Origin: JAVBJN01 sp031546985
Lineage (GTDB): Bacteria; Bacteroidota; Bacteroidia; Chitinophagales; Chitinophagaceae
Length of the DNA stretch: 64,000 bases
Direction: 5' to 3'
NCBI GenBank assembly: GCA_031546985.1
Contig: JAVBJN010000050.1
Location: forward strand, 1 to 64,000
In this document: positions 39,778 through 48,719 of the stretch, in pieces
Layout: every line of letters begins with the position of its first letter
Numbering within the stretch: the stretch's first letter is position 1
The notes under the pieces: generated by a model
What the model was told of the DNA's origin: nothing
Databases searched by the model: none
What the model saw: the letters and a program-made list of their open reading frames with translations, nothing else
Translations under genes and position numbers: made by a program

Positions 39778-41913
39778 ATGAAAAACTATTTACCCATTGC
39801 ATTAATGACCTTTCTGGCTGGCTCAGGGTTTACGGCTAATGCGCAGATGGAGCAGCCTAAGGGTTGCGGTAACGTTCAGGCCATGGACGGATTGTACAAA
39901 CAGTTTCCGGGAATGGAGCAAATCGTAGCCAAAAACGCTGCGGCATTGAACGAATCTGTGAAGAAGCTTAACTTGAATAAGCTTCAAAAAACTGCGGATG
40001 ATAAATACATTATCCCAATCGTTTTTCACATTATTCACAACTACGGTGTGGAAAACATCTCAGACGCTCAGATCTATGATGAGATGCGCGTGCTGAATGA
40101 AGGATATAACAAGGGAAATGCTAACCTGAGTTTGGTTATTAACAAATACAAGCCTCTCATCGCTGATGTTGGTTTCGAATTCCGTCTGGCCCGTCTGGAT
40201 CCCAACGGTAAACCAACTACCGGTATCGACCGTATAGCTTCTTATAAAACTTACCAGGGCGATGACCAGTCTAAATTAAATTACTGGCCTCCTGATGAGT
40301 ATATCAACGTTTGGGTTACCAACAGCATTGGTTCTGTAGGTACCGCTGGTTACGCTTATAAACCAGATGCTGCGGATGCAATCCGTTTCTGGGATGGTGT
40401 AATTATCCTGAATGACTATATCGGTAGTATTGGTACCGGCAGACCAGGAACTTCTATGGCACTGACCCACGAAATTGGTCACGTACTGAACCTGGATCAC
40501 CTGTGGGGCTCTACCAACAGTCCGGGTGTAGCCTGTGGCGATGATGGTGTAGACGATACGCCGCTCACCAAAGGTTACAGCAGCTGCCCTACTTTGTATC
40601 CTGTAGATAGCGCATGTACACCTAAGCCAGATGTAGACACTGCTAATATCCAAAACTACATGGAGTACTCTTACTGCCCTCAGGTAATGTTTACCTTAGG
40701 TCAGAAAGATCGTATGATCACAACGCTGAAGAACTCATTTGCAGGAAGAGATGTTTTGGTTTCTGCTGCTGCCAACGCTAAAGCGGGTATGAACCTGCCT
40801 CAGCAGGATGTGGCGCCTAAAGTTGATTTCAACACCTTTACCCGTTATATCTGTACCGGTACTTCTATCCAGCTGAAAGACTTTAGCTTTGGAGATACGG
40901 TATCTGCCAGAAGTTGGGATTTAGGTGATGGTCTTACCAACAATGCTGCCATTGCAACGGTAACCTATACTACGCCAGGATGGAAAAACATCAGCCTTAC
41001 TGCAACCAGTAACGCCGGTTCTAACACACTCACACGTAATGAGTACCTGTATGTAGCAGATGCAACGCCAAAAATTACTTACATCAACTCTTTCGAATAT
41101 CCTGCCCAGAATGCTGAATGGCCTACTGTTAACACTTTTGGTAACAAATGGAAATGGTCGCTGGTAACCAACGCTGGTTATTTCAGTACCAACAGTATGA
41201 TGTACAACAGCTTTGAAGACAGACCTTATCCTTTAAATACCAGCGGCAACGCGGTTAACGATTGGGATGATATCTATACTCCGGTATTTGATCTGTCTAA
41301 CTATCAGTCTGGTGCAGCGCATTTCAACTTCTTCTCTTCAGGAGCTTCTACCTCTCAGATTGGTGCTGCTTCCGATCGTCTGATCATCCAGTACTCAAGA
41401 GATTGCGGTAAAACCTGGAACCTGATCGATACCCTGAAAGGACTTGAAGTACAGAACATGGGCTTCCAACCTACCAACTTCAAACCTGCAGGACAGTACG
41501 ATTGGAAACCACAGGATATTAAAATTCCTGCTGCTGCATTAACCAGCTCTACTATGTTTAGAGTTAGATTTATGCCTGGTGTTGCTTCTAACAACCTGTA
41601 CATTGATGAAATGGGTGTTAGCGCATGGCCTACAGGTGTATCAGAAGTAGTTAAAAACACTGGTATCGCTGTATATCCTAACCCTTCTAACAAAGATGTA
41701 AACCTGAATATCCGCGATAAATCAATCACTTCTGCGAAAGTGGTGATTACCGATATCTCTGGCAGAACAACTTTTACCAAAGTATTGACTGCATCAGAAA
41801 TCCAGAATGCCAACGCTATTCTGCCTTCTGAAGCTTTTGGTACCTCAGGTATCTACCTGCTGAACATTCAGACCAATACTGGTAGCCACGTAGAGAAACT
41901 GATCCGTCAGTAA
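39778..41913 (+). CDS. M43-family zinc metalloprotease with type IX sorting domain
   Basis: 711 residues. Signal peptide 1-22 (ending ANAQ). The zinc motif is HEIGHVLNLDH near residues 232-242 with a Met-turn YMEYS near 296, as in pappalysin-type M43 enzymes. A PKD-like domain follows (about 355-425, ARSWDLGDGLTNN). A large jelly-roll-like region comes next, and the last 80 residues form a type IX sorting domain beginning AVYPNPSNKDVNLNI and ending HVEKLIRQ. It should be secreted through the outer membrane and attached or released outside. Codon use suggests high expression. Confidence 0.92.
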   Translation: MKNYLPIALMTFLAGSGFTANAQMEQPKGCGNVQAMDGLYKQFPGMEQIVAKNAAALNESVKKLNLNKLQKTADDKYIIPIVFHIIHNYGVENISDAQIYDEMRVLNEGYNKGNANLSLVINKYKPLIADVGFEFRLARLDPNGKPTTGIDRIASYKTYQGDDQSKLNYWPPDEYINVWVTNSIGSVGTAGYAYKPDAADAIRFWDGVIILNDYIGSIGTGRPGTSMALTHEIGHVLNLDHLWGSTNSPGVACGDDGVDDTPLTKGYSSCPTLYPVDSACTPKPDVDTANIQNYMEYSYCPQVMFTLGQKDRMITTLKNSFAGRDVLVSAAANAKAGMNLPQQDVAPKVDFNTFTRYICTGTSIQLKDFSFGDTVSARSWDLGDGLTNNAAIATVTYTTPGWKNISLTATSNAGSNTLTRNEYLYVADATPKITYINSFEYPAQNAEWPTVNTFGNKWKWSLVTNAGYFSTNSMMYNSFEDRPYPLNTSGNAVNDWDDIYTPVFDLSNYQSGAAHFNFFSSGASTSQIGAASDRLIIQYSRDCGKTWNLIDTLKGLEVQNMGFQPTNFKPAGQYDWKPQDIKIPAAALTSSTMFRVRFMPGVASNNLYIDEMGVSAWPTGVSEVVKNTGIAVYPNPSNKDVNLNIRDKSITSAKVVITDISGRTTFTKVLTASEIQNANAILPSEAFGTSGIYLLNIQTNTGSHVEKLIRQ

Positions 41914-41932
41914 TTCTTACGCTATTATATTG

Positions 41933-41968
41933 AAAGCCGTCCCTGCTTTATTGCAGGGACGGCTTTTT
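41933..41968 (+). terminator. Intrinsic terminator after the metalloprotease
   Basis: AAAGCCGTCCCTGC / GCAGGGACGGCTTT with a 6-base loop and a T run. Confidence 0.93.
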
Positions 41969-42013
41969 GTTTTATGGTTTTTGGCAGGAGAATAATAACT
42001 TTAAGTGTTGTAA

Positions 42014-43300
42014 ATGCCTGTTGTACAAATTCATATACCGCAAACCTCTCCCCGTATTCATTACGTGGCTCAATTCCTGTTTGAGCAGGTGTTAAAGCTG
42101 GAGTATGTGCTGGTGGAGGATGCAGCAGCAGGCGAGCTGTTTTTTTCTGACAGCAGTGGCCAGAAAAAAATCGCCTTTCGCACTTCGGGTATTTTTTCCG
42201 AAACAGGCATAACTGCCTCACGCAAAGAAGAAGCACTACAAGCGTTGGTACAATATCGTGATGATGGGCTATTGCCGGAAACATTTCCCGATCTGGTTTT
42301 TTTCCTGCTTTCGCGTTACGAAGAATACCTGCCTTTTGAACCCGACCGGCACGGTAGATTTCCCGCCACAGAAAGCGTGTTATTGCAAAGCGGCTTATTG
42401 CATATCCCGGTAATAGAGGAATGGATAAAACAACTGCGTGCCTGGCTCGATCAGGAACTGGATATGATTTTGCCTGCCCCCTCTGCTTTTTCTTTTCTGC
42501 CCACCTATGATATAGATATTACCCATGCTTTTTTTCACAGGCCATGGTGGCGTACTGCCGGTGCAGTAGTTAAAGAAATGCTGACGGACAGAAGTTTGCT
42601 GGCATTGCGCTATAAAGTGCTGCGCAAACAGGTTACCGACCCTTTTGATGCTTTTGCTGATATGGATACCTGGCATGACCAATATGGGCTGAATCCTTTG
42701 TATTTCTGGTTACTGGCCGATTACGGGCCTTACGATAAAAATATATCGCCTAACGAGCCTGTAATGCGGCAGCTGGTAGGCCAGACTACTGCACAGTACC
42801 CAACAGGCATTCACCCGTCTTACCGGTCCAACGAGTTTAAGGAAGCATTGCAGCAGGAATTAGAACGTTTTAGGGCCATAACGGGGCGCAGACCACTGAT
42901 AAGCCGTCAGCATTACATTCGCTGCCATTTGCCCCAAACCTACCGCCAATTGCTTACAACCGGCATTACAGATGACTATTCGATGGGGTATGGCACACAC
43001 AATGGTTTCCGGGCGGGTGTATCACGTGCTTTTTATTGGTACGATTTGCGAGCTGAGGTGCAAACATCGCTTTTGGTGCATCCGTTCGTGTTTATGGAAG
43101 CCACCAGTTTGTTCCAGTTAAAGCAATCGCCCAATGAGGCTTTTGAAGAATTGGTGCGGCTTACCGAAAGGGTGCGTTGGGTGGGCGGTACCATGATTAC
43201 CATTTTTCACAACTATACGCTGGGGCAAAACAACCCCTATAAAGGATGGCGGCAGATGTACCTCCGCTACCTGCAAAAAATAAAAGCCCCCGCTGTATAG
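42014..43300 (+). CDS. Polysaccharide deacetylase family protein (DUF7033-type N-terminus)
   Basis: 428 residues. The N-terminal 110 residues resemble the DUF7033 region (PRIHYVAQFLFEQVLKLEY, FLLSRYEEYLPFEPDRHGRF). A deacetylase-like part follows with FLPTYDIDITHAF near 172, which supplies the Asp-Asp type metal site, HPSYRSNEFKEALQQELERF near 268 and DDYSMGYGTHNGFRAG near 322. This two-part design is common in Bacteroidota polysaccharide gene sets. No glycan gene cluster surrounds it, so the substrate is open. No signal peptide. Confidence 0.82.
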   Translation: MPVVQIHIPQTSPRIHYVAQFLFEQVLKLEYVLVEDAAAGELFFSDSSGQKKIAFRTSGIFSETGITASRKEEALQALVQYRDDGLLPETFPDLVFFLLSRYEEYLPFEPDRHGRFPATESVLLQSGLLHIPVIEEWIKQLRAWLDQELDMILPAPSAFSFLPTYDIDITHAFFHRPWWRTAGAVVKEMLTDRSLLALRYKVLRKQVTDPFDAFADMDTWHDQYGLNPLYFWLLADYGPYDKNISPNEPVMRQLVGQTTAQYPTGIHPSYRSNEFKEALQQELERFRAITGRRPLISRQHYIRCHLPQTYRQLLTTGITDDYSMGYGTHNGFRAGVSRAFYWYDLRAEVQTSLLVHPFVFMEATSLFQLKQSPNEAFEELVRLTERVRWVGGTMITIFHNYTLGQNNPYKGWRQMYLRYLQKIKAPAV

Positions 43301-43312
43301 CAGGGGCTTTTT
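43282..43312. terminator. Bidirectional terminator
   Basis: AAAAGCCCC ... GGGGCTTTT between convergent deacetylase and purH genes; overlaps the deacetylase stop codon. Confidence 0.9.
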
Positions 43313-43333
43313 ACATATCAGGCTGGTTAGCAA

Positions 43334-44848
43334 TTAGTGTTTGAAATGGCGCATGCCACTCATTACCAGTGCTAATCCGTTTTCTTTACAATATTCGATA
43401 GAATCGTTGTCGCGGATAGAACCACCCGGTTGAATAAAGGCAGTGATACCTTGCTCATGTCCCATCTTAACACAGTCGTTGAACGGGAAGAACGCGTCAG
43501 AAGCCAGTACGGCACCATTCAGGTCGAACTTGAACTGTTTGGCTTTTTCTACCGCATGGCGCAGTGCGTCGATACGTGAAGTTTGTCCGCAACCTTTACC
43601 AATCAGTTGTTGGTTTTTAACCAGGGCAATAGCGTTAGATTTCAGGTGTTTGCACACGATGTTGGCAAATTCGAGGTCCGTTTTTTCCTGTGGTGTAGTT
43701 TCACGGGCACCAGCTTCGGTCCAGGTCTGGTAGTTGTCCAGATCGCTGTCTTGCACCAGGGCGCCGTTCATTACATTTTTATATTGGTAAGCAGCTGTAA
43801 CCGGTTTCAGTTGTTTCAGCAGCATACGGTTTTTCTTTTTGGTCAGCACTTCCATCGCTTCTGGTGTAAAGTCTTTGGCCACCAGTATTTCAAAGAAAAT
43901 TTCGCTTACAGATTCGGCGGTTTCTTTGTCGATTACCTGGTTGCAAGCCAGCACACCACCAAACGCGCTTTCAGAATCGCCAGCCAGCGCAGCATCCCAG
44001 GCTTCTTTCAAAGTAGGGCGAGAAGCAATACCGCACACGTTGGTGTGTTTGATTACTGCAAAAGTTGGCTCCGTAAATTCCTGCACCAGTTGTACCGCAG
44101 CATCGGTATCTACCAGGTTGTTAAAAGAAAGTTCCTTACCGTGCAGTTGCTCAAAAGTTTCGTTCAGGTTACCGAAGAATTGCGCCTGTTGGTGCGGGTT
44201 TTCGCCGTAACGCAGGCTTTTTATCTGCGGTACAGATACCTGGAAGTATTCGTCGAAAGTATTGTTGGTAAAGTATTGTGCAATGGCTACATCGTAGTGT
44301 GCGCAGTGCTGGAATGCTTTGGCAGCAAACATTTTTCTTTGCTCCAGGCTGGTTTCGCCTTTCTGCTCGTCCAGCATGTTTTCCAGTGTGCCATATTCGT
44401 TTTTAGACGCGATGATTACCACATCTTTAAAGTTTTTAGCACCGGCACGGATCAGGGATACGCCACCAATGTCGATTTTTTCGATAATGGTTTGCTCGTC
44501 GGTAGTAGACTTCACTGTAGCTTCAAAAGGGTACAGGTCTACGATTACCAGGTCCATTTGTGGAATTTCGTATTGCTCCAGCTGGGCCAGATCCTGATCG
44601 TTCTCTCTGCGGGCCAGGATGCCACCGAAAACTTTAGGATGCAAGGTTTTTACACGGCCACCCAGGATAGAAGGGTAGCTGGTAAGGTTTTCTACCGCAT
44701 TGCAGGGAATGCCCAGGCTTTCGATAAAAGATTGGGTACCGCCGGTAGAATACAGGTTTACACCCAAATCATGCAGTTTGCGGATAATGTTGTCCAGGCC
44801 GTCTTTATGGAAAACAGACACCAGGGCGTTGCGCATTGTTTTGTTCAT
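43334..44848 (-). CDS. purH: Bifunctional AICAR formyltransferase/IMP cyclohydrolase
   Basis: 504 residues. N-terminal cyclohydrolase domain: LYSTGGTQSFIESLGI and GGRVKTLHPKVFGGIL near 63-78. C-terminal formyltransferase domain: SLRYGENPHQQAQFFG, FAVIKHTNVCGIAS and LVKNQQLIGKGCGQTSRIDA. It carries out the last two steps of IMP synthesis. The gene starts 4 bases after comEC, so it may be co-transcribed with that unrelated gene. A long open frame on the opposite strand is a codon-usage artefact. Confidence 0.96.
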   Translation of the reverse strand: MNKTMRNALVSVFHKDGLDNIIRKLHDLGVNLYSTGGTQSFIESLGIPCNAVENLTSYPSILGGRVKTLHPKVFGGILARRENDQDLAQLEQYEIPQMDLVIVDLYPFEATVKSTTDEQTIIEKIDIGGVSLIRAGAKNFKDVVIIASKNEYGTLENMLDEQKGETSLEQRKMFAAKAFQHCAHYDVAIAQYFTNNTFDEYFQVSVPQIKSLRYGENPHQQAQFFGNLNETFEQLHGKELSFNNLVDTDAAVQLVQEFTEPTFAVIKHTNVCGIASRPTLKEAWDAALAGDSESAFGGVLACNQVIDKETAESVSEIFFEILVAKDFTPEAMEVLTKKKNRMLLKQLKPVTAAYQYKNVMNGALVQDSDLDNYQTWTEAGARETTPQEKTDLEFANIVCKHLKSNAIALVKNQQLIGKGCGQTSRIDALRHAVEKAKQFKFDLNGAVLASDAFFPFNDCVKMGHEQGITAFIQPGGSIRDNDSIEYCKENGLALVMSGMRHFKH

Positions 44849-44852
44849 GGAA

Positions 44853-46913
44853 TCAGAAATTTAGCACCAGTGCACCTTCATCTGGTACGGAAAAGTGCCG
44901 CAAAGTTAGCCTTTCGCACGCTTTTTTCCATTTTTTAATGCAATAAGCCGAGTTGCTGCTGTCAAAGACGATTAAGCCGGGTTGTAAATGATTGATAATC
45001 TTTTCGATCGGACAGCGGGTATTATTGCGCAGCACCACATAATCCACCTTTATAACCTGGTCGGGCAGCCTGAAGCTGCTATCGATATAGGCAATGGTTT
45101 TATGTCCCACTACCTCAAAAGCAGGAAAGGAATCTTTAATGACTATCTGCTTCTTGCGCGTGACAATATGCCCCGGCTGAATATTGAATTGAAAATCTTT
45201 GGAAGTATCGGAAAGCAGCGGGTGGATTGATAATTGTGCAGCGCTGCCATTCTCCCTCGCTACAGCGCTGGTTTTGGTAATATTGTAAATGATAAGCCGG
45301 CGCACCTTTGTTGCCTGGTAACTGAGTCTGAAACTTTCAAAGGTAAAGGCAAGCAGACAAAGCCCTGCCGCCAACGCAGGTTTGAATTGCCTGAACTTTA
45401 CCCAGTAGTACAATGCAACAATGGTTGCAAAAAGCAGCAGGTATTGGGCCAGAGAAATATGTATGTTGGTAATGTGCAATTGCAGTGCATCAACCCGGGC
45501 CACAAACCAGTTCATACCTGTAATGCCCCAGTGGGTAAGCCAGCCCAGCCAGCCCGCAATGGTGGCAGATATGGGAAAGCACAATACCAGTGCGATTTCT
45601 ACATACAGGATAAGCGTAGAAGCCGGTATGGCCACCAGATTGGAGATAATGAACCCCAGCGGAAACTGGTGAAAATAATACAATGTAATGGGTAGGGTAA
45701 GGATTTGCGCAGCCAGGGTGCAACTTACCAGTTGCCAGATATGGTTGAGCCATTTCCAGGGTACATACACTTTGCGGTACAGGGGTTGGTAAAAGATGAA
45801 TATGCTTAGAATCGCCAGATAGGAAAGTTGAAAACCGATGTCGAAGAGCCAGTAGGGGTTATACCAAAGCAGCAGGCAGGCCGATGCGAAAAGGAAGTTG
45901 AGCGAATAATTTTTCTTGCCCCACATTTTACCCAACGCAATGCAGGTAAACATTACCGCAGAACGGACAACAGAAGCTGGAGCTCCGGTCATAAAGGTGA
46001 AGACCCACATGCAGAGGATAGCAACCGGGTATTTAACATAACGGAAGCGGCGCTCCGGTAGCCAACTCAGCAACCATAGGATGAGAAAGTACACCACACC
46101 CATATGCAGCCCCGAAATGGCAATGATGTGTATGATGCCGGCATTGGTGTATTGGCGCACCAATTGCTGGTCCAGGTCGTTCCTGTATCCAATAAGCAGG
46201 GCTTCTGCTACGCCCATAGTAGTACGGTCTGGTATGGTTTGCTGCAAAGCGATAAGGCAGCCTGTGCTTAGTTTATAGATCCACGCGGGGAGTGTGTAGG
46301 CGGTGTTCTTCCCGATTGAGCGCCACGCGTCATTTTTAAGGTAAACGGATTGAAAAATGTTCTGCAAAGCTGCATAACGGGCATAGTCAAAAGTCTCCGG
46401 ATTGCCGCTGTTTTGGATGGGCTCGGGTTGTTGCCGGAAAGCAATGAGGTCGCCATATCGGAGTTGTGCGGCATTACTGTCTTTAGCCACATAAGCCCAT
46501 ACCTGGCCCGATGTAGGTTGTGTGCCTTTGGCTGTTTGTACAGCAGTGATTTGTAAGGCCACTTTATAGGTCTTTGCCCGGGCCGTAATGGGTTCGCTTA
46601 CCCTGCCAATATAGGTTAGATCCTTGCCTGTAATGTGCCCGTACCAATTGCTGTGGTTTCGTTGATTGTGCAGCCAGGCACTGCAAATACCTAAAGAGAT
46701 AATGAGCAGTTGCACGCCCACGCCCCGCACCCATTCCAAAGGGTAGCGCCGGGCTACGGGAATAAACCGAAATAAGCAAAAAATACCTGCGGCGAGTAGC
46801 AGTAAAGCCAAGCCCGGCATATAACCACACTGGAACTGGTATTGCACAAAAATGCCTGCCGCAAAAGGGATAAAGAGTCGCAGGCACGGAGCCTGGGGCC
46901 ATGCTGTTTTCAT
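44853..46913 (-). CDS. ComEC/Rec2-type DNA uptake channel protein
   Basis: 686 residues, strongly hydrophobic. Membrane segments at about 12-60 open the protein, an OB-like DUF4131 region follows (about 85-190), and the competence domain at about 230-500 contains the signature HIIAISGLHMGVVYFLIL. The C-terminus is short, without the full metallo-beta-lactamase domain, as in many Bacteroidota. It would carry single-stranded DNA across the inner membrane. A 9-bp inverted repeat touches the start codon. Confidence 0.88.
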   Translation of the reverse strand: MKTAWPQAPCLRLFIPFAAGIFVQYQFQCGYMPGLALLLLAAGIFCLFRFIPVARRYPLEWVRGVGVQLLIISLGICSAWLHNQRNHSNWYGHITGKDLTYIGRVSEPITARAKTYKVALQITAVQTAKGTQPTSGQVWAYVAKDSNAAQLRYGDLIAFRQQPEPIQNSGNPETFDYARYAALQNIFQSVYLKNDAWRSIGKNTAYTLPAWIYKLSTGCLIALQQTIPDRTTMGVAEALLIGYRNDLDQQLVRQYTNAGIIHIIAISGLHMGVVYFLILWLLSWLPERRFRYVKYPVAILCMWVFTFMTGAPASVVRSAVMFTCIALGKMWGKKNYSLNFLFASACLLLWYNPYWLFDIGFQLSYLAILSIFIFYQPLYRKVYVPWKWLNHIWQLVSCTLAAQILTLPITLYYFHQFPLGFIISNLVAIPASTLILYVEIALVLCFPISATIAGWLGWLTHWGITGMNWFVARVDALQLHITNIHISLAQYLLLFATIVALYYWVKFRQFKPALAAGLCLLAFTFESFRLSYQATKVRRLIIYNITKTSAVARENGSAAQLSIHPLLSDTSKDFQFNIQPGHIVTRKKQIVIKDSFPAFEVVGHKTIAYIDSSFRLPDQVIKVDYVVLRNNTRCPIEKIINHLQPGLIVFDSSNSAYCIKKWKKACERLTLRHFSVPDEGALVLNF

Positions 46914-46936
46914 ACATTGAAGGTTCGTTCAATGTA
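46913..46936. promoter_or_regulatory. 9-bp inverted repeat at the comEC start
   Basis: TACATTGAA - GGTTCG - TTCAATGTA; its left end overlaps the first base of the comEC ATG. Candidate operator or translation-blocking hairpin. Confidence 0.5.
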
Positions 46937-47005
46937 CATACATCTGGCCTGTGCCGCAATGGCTATCCGGGTTTAAGCGCTTTTAAGCGACTATAAATAC
47001 TTAAC

Positions 47006-47713
47006 TCAGGAAGCCAGGATAAGGAATACCGCCGGGCGTTTATGAATGTCGGGTTTTTGCTGGTTCCAATCGCCAATGGTTTTGGTCTTGATCCAGCCAT
47101 CGGGTCCGGTAATGTCTACGCCAATAGTGAGTAGGGTATCGCCCTTGCAGTTCTTGCAAAGGTCTTCGATCATATTGTTGTTGCGGTAGGGCGTTTCAAT
47201 AAAGATCTGGGTTTGTTGCCTGCGGTGCGATTCTGTTTCCAGTTCTTTGATGGCCTTACTGCGCTCCTGTGGTTTTACGGGCAGGTAACCTGTAAACTGG
47301 AACCGTTGCCCCTGCAGGCCCGATGCAATCAAAGCCATCAGTATAGAGTTGGGCCCTGTAAAGGGTATTACGGTAGCGCCAACCTGGTGTGCAGCCTGCA
47401 CTACAGCACTACCGGGATCTGCCACTGCAGGGCAACCGGCCTCGCTCATCAATCCCACGTCATGCCCGGCTTTAAGCCATTCCTTTATCTTTCTCGTATC
47501 CGCAGAGGTATGCTCATTTACAATCTCAAACTGGATCTCATCGATATTTACATCGCGGCTAATGGCCTTGAGATAACGGCGAGCTGTTTTAAGTTCTTCT
47601 ACAAAAAAATGCTTGAGTGTAATGGCCTTTTGTTTGGCTTCTTCCGGGATGGTGTGCAGCGCGTTTTCGTGCAAGGGTACAGGAATGCAGTATAAAGTTC
47701 CGGTTTGGGGCAT
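47006..47713 (-). CDS. SAM-dependent methyltransferase, RsmI-like tetrapyrrole methylase fold
   Basis: 235 residues from the ATG at 47713; a TTG at 47740 lies upstream of the likely transcript start. GTLYCIPVPL at the start, DVGLMSEAGCPAVADPG near 87-103, PFTGPNSILMALIASGL and FIETPYRNNNMIEDL follow the RsmI pattern (16S rRNA C1402 2'-O-methyltransferase), but several motif positions differ, so it is probably the second RsmI-like paralogue seen in this phylum. The RNA target is not certain. Confidence 0.82.
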   Translation of the reverse strand: MPQTGTLYCIPVPLHENALHTIPEEAKQKAITLKHFFVEELKTARRYLKAISRDVNIDEIQFEIVNEHTSADTRKIKEWLKAGHDVGLMSEAGCPAVADPGSAVVQAAHQVGATVIPFTGPNSILMALIASGLQGQRFQFTGYLPVKPQERSKAIKELETESHRRQQTQIFIETPYRNNNMIEDLCKNCKGDTLLTIGVDITGPDGWIKTKTIGDWNQQKPDIHKRPAVFLILAS

Positions 47714-47737
47714 AATCGTATTTTTATTGGCAGAACT

Positions 47738-47745
47738 CAAAAGTA
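47738..47745 (-). promoter_or_regulatory. -7 element TACTTTTG of the RsmI-like gene
   Basis: Perfect TAnnTTTG on the minus strand. A small TTGCCT-CATC-AGGCAA hairpin lies next to it at 47757-47772, in the divergent gap. Confidence 0.6.
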
Positions 47746-47792
47746 TTGAAAATTGTTTGCCTCATCAGGCAATGGTATAAATCGGGAGGTGC

Positions 47793-48404
47793 ATGAATCA
47801 TAAGCTGGATGTGTCATTTTATGAAAGAGCGGCTGTGCTTACCATAGCCAGAGAGTTGCTGGGCAAGGTTTTGGTTACCCATATTGGAGGCGTGCTCACC
47901 TCAGGTATCATTGTAGAAACAGAAGCGTATGCAGGTGTTGGTGATAAGGCTTCACATGCGTATAACGGTCGTAGAAGCAACCGTACAGAAGTGATGTATG
48001 CGCATGGCGGTACGGCATATGTATACCTGTGTTATGGCATTCATCATTTGTTTAATGTAGTAACCAATGCACGCGATATTCCGCATGCCATTCTTATTCG
48101 TGGGCTGGAACCATTAGAAGGTATTGATGCTATGCTGGCGCGCACTGGTAAAACATTTGTGCGGCCCGATCTTACAGCCGGGCCGGGTTCCTTATCCCGG
48201 GCTTTGGGCATTACCACGGCCATGAGCGGCTATAGCTTATTGGGCGATACCGTATGGATAGAAGACCGGCAGCTTAAAGTGTCTAAGGCAGATGTAGTAG
48301 AAAGTACCCGGGTTGGCGTAGCTTATGCCCAAGAAGATGCTTTACTGCCTTACAGATTCAGCATTAAGGGCAATAAATGGGTAAGCAAAGGAAAAGGATT
48401 ATAG
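47793..48404 (+). CDS. DNA-3-methyladenine (alkyladenine) glycosylase, AAG/MPG family
   Basis: 203 residues. ARELLGKVLVTHIGGVLTSG, then IIVETEAYAGVGDKASHAYN near 39-58 (the catalytic Glu in VETEAY) and VMYAHGGTAYVYLCYGIHHLFNVV near 68-91. GPGSLSRALGI closes the active site. It removes alkylated and deaminated purines. It is divergent from the RsmI-like gene, with a hairpin in the 79-base gap. The 315 bases after it are repeat-rich. Confidence 0.93.
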   Translation: MNHKLDVSFYERAAVLTIARELLGKVLVTHIGGVLTSGIIVETEAYAGVGDKASHAYNGRRSNRTEVMYAHGGTAYVYLCYGIHHLFNVVTNARDIPHAILIRGLEPLEGIDAMLARTGKTFVRPDLTAGPGSLSRALGITTAMSGYSLLGDTVWIEDRQLKVSKADVVESTRVGVAYAQEDALLPYRFSIKGNKWVSKGKGL

Positions 48405-48421
48405 GATTACGGATTGGTTCC

Positions 48422-48580
48422 AGACCTGTCAGGTGCGGCAGCTCCTGCCAGGTCTCAGGCTTATTGATCCTTATATTTTCCGGGGCCAGAGACGGTGGCT
48501 CCTGACAGGTCTCGAAGTTGGAAAGATCCAGGTTATTCTCCCTTACACCTGACAGGACCTAACGGATTTGGCAGGTGTAT
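48422..48580. repeat. Nested ACCTGTCAGG inverted repeats
   Basis: AGACCTGTCAGG at 48422-48433 is the exact complement of CCTGACAGGTCT at 48501-48512. CCTGCCAGGTCT (48444), ACACCTGACAGG (48545) and GGCAGGTGT (48570) are related words. Confidence 0.78.
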
Positions 48581-48626
48581 CGGAGACTGAGCCCCGCATG
48601 GGTGGGACAAGCTCTGGCGGGTGGCT

Positions 48627-48658
48627 CTTCGGTGACTGAGCCTGTCGAAGTCCCGAAA
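48627..48658 (-). repeat. TTCGACAGGCTCAG repeat, copy 2
   Basis: Read on the minus strand: TTTCGGGACTTCGACAGGCT then CAGTCACCGAAGAG. Other copies at 22194-22221 and 59111-59144. Confidence 0.78.
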
Positions 48659-48664
48659 GCGGCA

Positions 48665-48696
48665 ATAAAAAAGCCCCCGCATTGCTGCGAGGGCTT
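48665..48696 (-). terminator. Intrinsic terminator after PorP/SprF
   Basis: On the minus strand AAGCCCTCGCAGC / GCGGGGGCTT (one mismatch) followed by six T. Confidence 0.87.
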
Positions 48697-48719
48697 CTAT
48701 AACGTAAACAAGTCTCTTA

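Larger units (their letters stand above)
48405..48719. other. 315-base intergenic region made of repeats
   Basis: Nested ACCTGTCAGG-type inverted repeats (48422-48580), a TTCGACAGGCTCAG element (48627-48658) and the terminator of the PorP/SprF gene. No coding signal. Confidence 0.75.

Noticed and set aside
43583..44938. 451-codon open frame antisense to purH
   Set aside because: It mirrors the codon usage of purH, has no recognisable domain or signal, and lies opposite a universally conserved gene.
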